Source: JBGSWL01 sp041752455 (lineage in GTDB: Bacteria; Pseudomonadota; Alphaproteobacteria; Rhizobiales; Rhizobiaceae). From it: DNA of 26,971 nt. Position numbers and translations under genes: made by a program. Below are positions 23,774 through 26,971 of the stretch, one piece after another. The notes beneath the pieces were generated by a model, which worked only from the letters and a program-made list of their open reading frames with translations, was not told the DNA's origin and did not search any database. Where the stretch lies: positions 1 through 26,971 of the forward strand of contig JBGSWL010000003.1 in the NCBI GenBank assembly GCA_041752455.1. The letters run 5' to 3'. How positions within the stretch are numbered: the first letter of the stretch is position 1; each line of letters opens with the position of its first letter.

Positions 23774-24169
23774 ATGTACCTGCTTGATGCAAACATCCTG
23801 GGAGATCTTGCTCGCAACCCTGATGGGGCTGCGGCTCGGGCTTTGAAGGCGGTTGCTGGCGAGAAAATTGTTACCAGCATCATCGTTTGTTGCGAGGTTG
23901 AATTTGGGTTGGCACTCAAGGGATCCTCGAAACTGCGCAGCCGGATGGAAGCGATACTCGGTGAGTTGGAAGTTCTTGATTTTGGTTCGCCAGCACATCA
24001 GCACTATGGTGCGTTGCGGTCGCATTTGCGCGAAATTGGCAAGCCGATAGGCCCCAACGACCTGCTCATTGCCGCACACGCATTGGCTCTGGGCGCGGTT
24101 CTGGTGACCGACAATGAAAGAGAATTTTCCCGAGTCCCGGGACTGAAAACAGAAAACTGGCTGCGATAG
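23774..24169 (+). CDS. vapC: VapC-type PIN-domain ribonuclease toxin
   Basis: This 131-residue PIN domain has all four acidic residues of the Mg-binding site: Asp5 (YLLDANIL), Glu41 (IIVCCEVEFG), Asp96 (GPNDLLIAAHAL) and Asp114 (LVTDNEREF). The toxin should therefore be catalytically intact. VapC toxins cut specific tRNAs or rRNA to stop translation; the target here is unknown. The ATG at 23774 follows the vapB stop by three bases, with GAGGG right at the junction. The ending GLKTENWL is typical of the family. Base composition is visibly less GC-rich than gltB, suggesting later acquisition. gltD begins 26 bases downstream. Confidence 0.92.
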   Translation: MYLLDANILGDLARNPDGAAARALKAVAGEKIVTSIIVCCEVEFGLALKGSSKLRSRMEAILGELEVLDFGSPAHQHYGALRSHLREIGKPIGPNDLLIAAHALALGAVLVTDNEREFSRVPGLKTENWLR

Positions 24170-24195
24170 GGCGGCGCGAACAACGGAAAAGACCA

Positions 24196-25656
24196 ATGGG
24201 CAAGGTTACAGGTTTTCTCGAAATCGACCGGCAGGTGGCAAAATACGAGCCGGCTTCGGATCGTATCCGCCATTTCCGCGAATTCACGCTGCCGTTGGAC
24301 GAGCCGGAAGTCACCAAGCAGGCGGCGCGCTGCATGGATTGCGGCGTGCCCTATTGCCATGGTCCGACGGGCTGCCCGATCCACAACCAGATCCCGGACT
24401 GGAATGATCTGGTCTACAACGGCAACTGGGAAGCGGCGATCCGCAACCTGCATTCGACCAACAATTTCCCGGAATTCACCGGGCGCATCTGCCCCGCGCC
24501 GTGCGAGGAAGCCTGCACGCTGAACCTTGAAGATGCGCCGGTGGCGATCAAGACGGTTGAACAGGCGATCGCCGACAAGGCCTATGCGATGGGCTTCATC
24601 CGGCCGCAGCCGCCGCTTGTCGTCACGGGCAAGAAGGTCGCGATCATCGGATCCGGTCCCGCCGGCCTAGCCGCAGCCCAGCAGCTGGCACGGGCAGGCC
24701 ACGACGTGCACGTCTTCGAGCGCGAGGCGCGCATCGGCGGCCTGCTGCGCTACGGCATTCCCGACTTCAAGATGGAAAAACACTTCATCGACCGGCGCGC
24801 CGAGCAGATGGAAGGCGAGGGCGTGACCTTCCACACCGGCGTCAACATCGGTGTCGACACCAGCTATGCCGACCTTGAAAACGAATATGACGCGGTGATC
24901 TTCTGCGGCGGGTCCGAGCGTCCGCGCGAAGCGGGCATTCCGGGCGATGACCTGATCGGCGTCCACCCGGCGATGAACTATCTGGTGCAGCAGAACAAGC
25001 GCGTCAGCCGCGAAGCCTCGATCCAGTCGGTCGCTTGGCCGTCCGAGCCGATCCTTGCTGGTGGCAAGCATGTGGTGGTGGTCGGCGGCGGCGATACAGC
25101 GTCCGACTGCGTCGGCACGGCGTTCCGTCAGGGTGCGGTCAAGGTCACGCAGCTCGACATTCGCCCGCGTCCGCCGGAGAAGGAAGACAAGCTCGCCGTC
25201 TGGCCGTATTGGGCGACCAAGATGCGTACCTCGTCCAGCCAGGCTGAAGGCGCCGAGCGCGAGTTCCAGGTCGCAACGCTTGCCTTCGTCGGCGAAGAGG
25301 GCGTGCTCACCCACGTCAAATGCTGCGAAGTCGACGACAATCGCAGGCCTGTCGCCGGCACCGACTTCTTCATCCGTGCCGACCTTGCGTTCGTGGCGAT
25401 CGGCTTTTCCGGTCCGCTCGAGGACACCGGCCTGATCGGCGAACTTGGCGAGCGGGTGGCGATGGATACCGATCGTCGCGGTGGCCGCTCGGTCCGCGCC
25501 GACGACAAGGGCTACCGGACCAACATGGACAAGTTGTTCGTTGCCGGCGATGCCCGCCGCGGCCAGTCGCTGGTTGTCTGGGCGATCCGCGAAGGGCGCC
25601 AGGCAGCGCGCGCCGTTGACGAATTCCTGATGGGCTCTTCGGTTCTGCCGCGGTAA
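24196..25656 (+). CDS. gltD: Glutamate synthase (NADPH) small subunit
   Basis: This 486-residue flavoprotein passes electrons from NADPH through FAD to the iron-sulfur clusters and on to GltB. Cluster cysteines are visible at 46, 49, 54 and 60 (CMDCGVPYCHGPTGC) and 99, 103 and 107 (CPAPCEEAC). FAD binding is shown by VAIIGSGPAGLAAA (148-161), NADPH binding by VVVGGGDTASDCVG (about 296-309), and the C-terminal FAD motif by KLFVAGDARRGQSLVVWAI. The length is normal. The start at 24196 has GGAAAAG upstream. Because vapBC lies between it and gltB, expression relies either on readthrough from the gltB promoter or on the vapBC promoter. Confidence 0.96.
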   Translation: MGKVTGFLEIDRQVAKYEPASDRIRHFREFTLPLDEPEVTKQAARCMDCGVPYCHGPTGCPIHNQIPDWNDLVYNGNWEAAIRNLHSTNNFPEFTGRICPAPCEEACTLNLEDAPVAIKTVEQAIADKAYAMGFIRPQPPLVVTGKKVAIIGSGPAGLAAAQQLARAGHDVHVFEREARIGGLLRYGIPDFKMEKHFIDRRAEQMEGEGVTFHTGVNIGVDTSYADLENEYDAVIFCGGSERPREAGIPGDDLIGVHPAMNYLVQQNKRVSREASIQSVAWPSEPILAGGKHVVVVGGGDTASDCVGTAFRQGAVKVTQLDIRPRPPEKEDKLAVWPYWATKMRTSSSQAEGAEREFQVATLAFVGEEGVLTHVKCCEVDDNRRPVAGTDFFIRADLAFVAIGFSGPLEDTGLIGELGERVAMDTDRRGGRSVRADDKGYRTNMDKLFVAGDARRGQSLVVWAIREGRQAARAVDEFLMGSSVLPR

Positions 25657-25764
25657 ACCGGGCGACAGACATAAAAATTCGGCTTCGGCGCCCGAAACAG
25701 CGCTGCCGCTGGATAAATCAATCGGCTTGCTGCAGATCAATGTAGACGGTCGGCGACAGGCCGA

Positions 25765-25793
25765 TCTTTCCGTGCATCAAAAACACGGAAGGA
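25765..25793 (+). promoter_or_regulatory. Leader hairpin that hides the Shine-Dalgarno of the small membrane protein gene
   Basis: TCTTTCCGTG (25765-25774) pairs with CACGGAAGGA (25784-25793) over ten consecutive positions (nine Watson-Crick and one G-U), with a 9-base A-rich loop. The right arm contains the whole GGAAGGA ribosome site of the gene starting at 25800. The hairpin should block translation until opened by heat, a ligand, a protein or a small RNA. No T run follows, so it is not an obvious terminator. Confidence 0.55.
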
Positions 25794-25799
25794 CAACCG

Positions 25800-26018
25800 A
25801 TGTTCTCGCTCAGACTTGCCGCCTATCTGCTCATTGCCCCGACCCTGATGGGGATGTTCGTCGTCGCGCTGCTTGTGGCCGACATGATCTCCGGCACCTA
25901 CATCATCGGCGCTGCTGTCGCCGGCGCGGTCGTCGGCCTTCCGGCAGCCTGGTGGCTCGCCGCCAAGCTGAACCATCTGCTCGATGGCAAGGGAACCAAG
26001 CGCGCCGGCCGCGCCTGA
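25800..26018 (+). CDS. Small two-helix membrane protein
   Basis: This 72-residue protein is almost entirely two hydrophobic helices (about 5-27 and 33-55, the second with GAAVAGAVVGLPAAWWLAAKL) followed by a basic tail (GKGTKRAGRA). The ATG at 25800 has GGAAGGA seven bases upstream, inside a hairpin. Short proteins of this kind downstream of gltD in rhizobia are often labelled 'CTP synthetase' in databases, which the sequence does not support: there is no amidotransferase or synthetase domain. The function is unknown. The lysine/arginine tail suggests the C-terminus is in the cytoplasm. It is probably expressed separately from gltD, which ends 143 bases upstream. Confidence 0.78.
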   Translation: MFSLRLAAYLLIAPTLMGMFVVALLVADMISGTYIIGAAVAGAVVGLPAAWWLAAKLNHLLDGKGTKRAGRA

Positions 26019-26041
26019 GCGTTGAACTTGTCTTGACAAAG

Positions 26042-26086
26042 TCCGGCGCAGCAACCGTTTGCGCCGGAGTGGAGCGCGTCGGCTCC
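26042..26086 (+). terminator. Two adjacent hairpins after the small membrane protein gene
   Basis: A perfect 9-bp stem TCCGGCGCA/TGCGCCGGA (26042-26050 and 26060-26068) is followed at once by GGAGC/GCTCC (26071-26075 and 26082-26086). They start 24 bases after the stop and probably stabilise or end the transcript. There is no T run, so a simple intrinsic terminator is not proven. Confidence 0.4.
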
Positions 26087-26182
26087 AAAGCTGCTGTGAA
26101 TGGCCGGCAGGCTGGTTGACCGTGGCTGCACAATGCGGCAATCGAGCGGTCCCAGTTCATTCCTGCCCGGAGCCTTCTCATC

Positions 26183-26458
26183 ATGTCAGACGCGCCAATG
26201 ACGGACGCCCACGGGGTTGCCCGCGACCAGCTGCGGTCCATCGTCGAGCGTATCGAGCGTCTCGAGGAAGAAAAGAAGACCATTTCCGACGACATCAAGG
26301 ATGTCTATGCCGAAGCCAAAGCCAACGGCTTTGACACCAAGGCCCTGCGCCGCGTCGTTTCGCTGCGCAAGCAGGACCTCAACGAACGGCTCGAGCAGGA
26401 AGCGGTGCTGGACACCTATCTGGCCGCTCTCGGCATGCTGCCGGACGCCGACGAGTAA
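26183..26458 (+). CDS. gapR: GapR-family nucleoid-associated protein (DUF2312)
   Basis: This 91-residue protein matches the DUF2312 family throughout: DQLRSIVERIERLEEEKKTISDDIKDVYAEAKANGFDTKALRRVVSLRKQD, then LDTYLAALGM. Residues 15-45 form a coiled-coil helix used for dimerisation, followed by the basic DNA-binding segment (AEAKANGFDTKALRRVV and RKQDLNER). In Caulobacter GapR is an essential protein that clamps overtwisted AT-rich DNA ahead of forks and RNA polymerase and stimulates topoisomerases. The start at 26183 has GGAG upstream. A weak promoter candidate, TTGACC (26116-26121), lies upstream. The gene is convergent with the next one. Confidence 0.93.
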   Translation: MSDAPMTDAHGVARDQLRSIVERIERLEEEKKTISDDIKDVYAEAKANGFDTKALRRVVSLRKQDLNERLEQEAVLDTYLAALGMLPDADE

Positions 26459-26469
26459 GCTTCGTCGGC
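26447..26469. terminator. Hairpin over the gapR stop codon between convergent genes
   Basis: GCCGACGA (26447-26454) and TCGTCGGC (26462-26469) form an 8-bp stem whose loop holds the gapR stop codon. It lies 16 bases from the stop of the convergent gene, so it may help end both transcripts. There is no T run. Confidence 0.35.
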
Positions 26470-26485
26470 CTTGATCCCGACTTGA

Positions 26486-26971
26486 TCAGTTTGTCGCCGG
26501 GATCTGCAGTGTCAGAGGCGCGCCGTCGCCGCCACCGCCGTTGAACTTGGCCACAGCCAGAAACGTCACCGCATTGCCGGACAGCCGGTTCGGATCGCCC
26601 GGCGGCGGCGTCTGCGAGAACCCGGCGGTGTAGACCGCATCGGGTGCCAGACGCTGTGCGTTCATCGCAAATTTCGGACGCTCCATGCTTCCACCGGCAT
26701 TTGTCAGCGATGCAGCAGAGATGGATGCGGGCGCGAAGCGGGCAGGATTGACCGGCTGTGCCGGCACGACCGGCGGCAGGATGGCGGCTGCATCACTGGC
26801 GGACGGCTTGGCTGACTTCTGCGTCGTTTCCACTCCGGTATCGAGTGCTGCGGTGAGAATTTCCTCGGCCGCAGCCGCATCGACGTTCGCTGCATCACGC
26901 GGCGCCGGTGAGGGGACCGGTATGCGGCCGCCCTTGCCGGCAGGGTCTGCCTGCGGCACCGCTGAAGCGGT
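26486..26971 (-). CDS. C-terminal part of a Pro/Ala-rich protein, possibly DUF882 type (5' cut by window edge)
   Basis: The minus-strand frame is open from the window edge to a TGA at 26488-26486, giving 161 C-terminal residues. A GTG at 26959 is just an internal codon as far as can be seen. The first part is a low-complexity linker rich in Pro, Ala and Ser (for example IPVPSPAPRDAANVDAAAAE). The end is more ordered: RPKFAMNAQRLAPDAVYTAGF and DPNRLSGNAVTFLAVAKFNGG. Such a Pro-rich linker with a terminal 'GNAVTFLAVAKF' recalls the ends of rhizobial DUF882 (peptidase M15-like) cell-wall proteins, but the catalytic domain is outside the window. This identification is a guess. Confidence 0.65.
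   Translation of the reverse strand, partial: TASAVPQADPAGKGGRIPVPSPAPRDAANVDAAAAEEILTAALDTGVETTQKSAKPSASDAAAILPPVVPAQPVNPARFAPASISAASLTNAGGSMERPKFAMNAQRLAPDAVYTAGFSQTPPPGDPNRLSGNAVTFLAVAKFNGGGGDGAPLTLQIPATN

Noticed and set aside
23449..24195. Insertion sequence between gltB and gltD
   Set aside because: There is no transposase. The only inverted repeat is the short operator in front of vapB, and no matching terminal repeat or target duplication was seen near gltD.

Overview
The window is high-GC and densely packed. Its gene content points to an alphaproteobacterium of the order Hyphomicrobiales (Rhizobiales), close to the Rhizobiaceae or Phyllobacteriaceae. The main evidence is the soxBDAG heterotetrameric sarcosine oxidase operon, the cpdR - formylglutamase - mmgR/suhB RNA - inositol-monophosphatase block, a GapR (DUF2312) gene, and many overlapping operon junctions. 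No transposase, integrase, phage gene or CRISPR array was seen.

Layout. Bases 1-5313 hold soxB (5' cut by the window edge), a small exported YebY/DUF2511-like protein, soxD, soxA and soxG, all on + and partly overlapping; they oxidise sarcosine to glycine and pass the C1 unit to tetrahydrofolate. Bases 5304-6804 (-) hold an EamA permease and a MaoC-type hydratase. Bases 6941-8713 (+) hold a membrane-anchored alpha/beta-hydrolase-like protein with an apparent one-base frameshift in a T7 run, then an ICMT-like methyltransferase. Bases 8724-9963 (-) hold a secreted alpha/beta hydrolase, tRNA-Val(GAC) and the ClpXP regulator CpdR. Bases 10210-12056 hold an N-formylglutamate amidohydrolase and a HisN-type phosphatase on +, with an sRNA of the mmgR/suhB type on - between them. 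Bases 12053-13695 (-) hold a lysophospholipase-like hydrolase, a pair of 27-bp repeated GC hairpins and a small exported protein. Bases 13902-14522 (+) hold a small heat-shock gene with a ROSE-like RNA thermometer leader and a strong terminator.

The most interesting locus is at 17150-14531 (-). It is a complete bufferin-type RiPP operon: a signal-peptide-bearing four-cysteine DUF2282 precursor (BufA), its DUF692/MNIO modifying enzyme (BufB), the DUF2063 partner (BufC) and a DoxX membrane protein. Related operons make secreted, cysteine-modified copper-binding peptides.

After a threonine aldolase (-), bases 18733-25656 carry glutamate synthase gltB and gltD. They are split by a vapBC toxin-antitoxin cassette that has its own palindromic operator. 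The window ends with a small two-helix membrane protein behind a Shine-Dalgarno-sequestering hairpin, gapR, and the 3' end of an unidentified Pro/Ala-rich protein.
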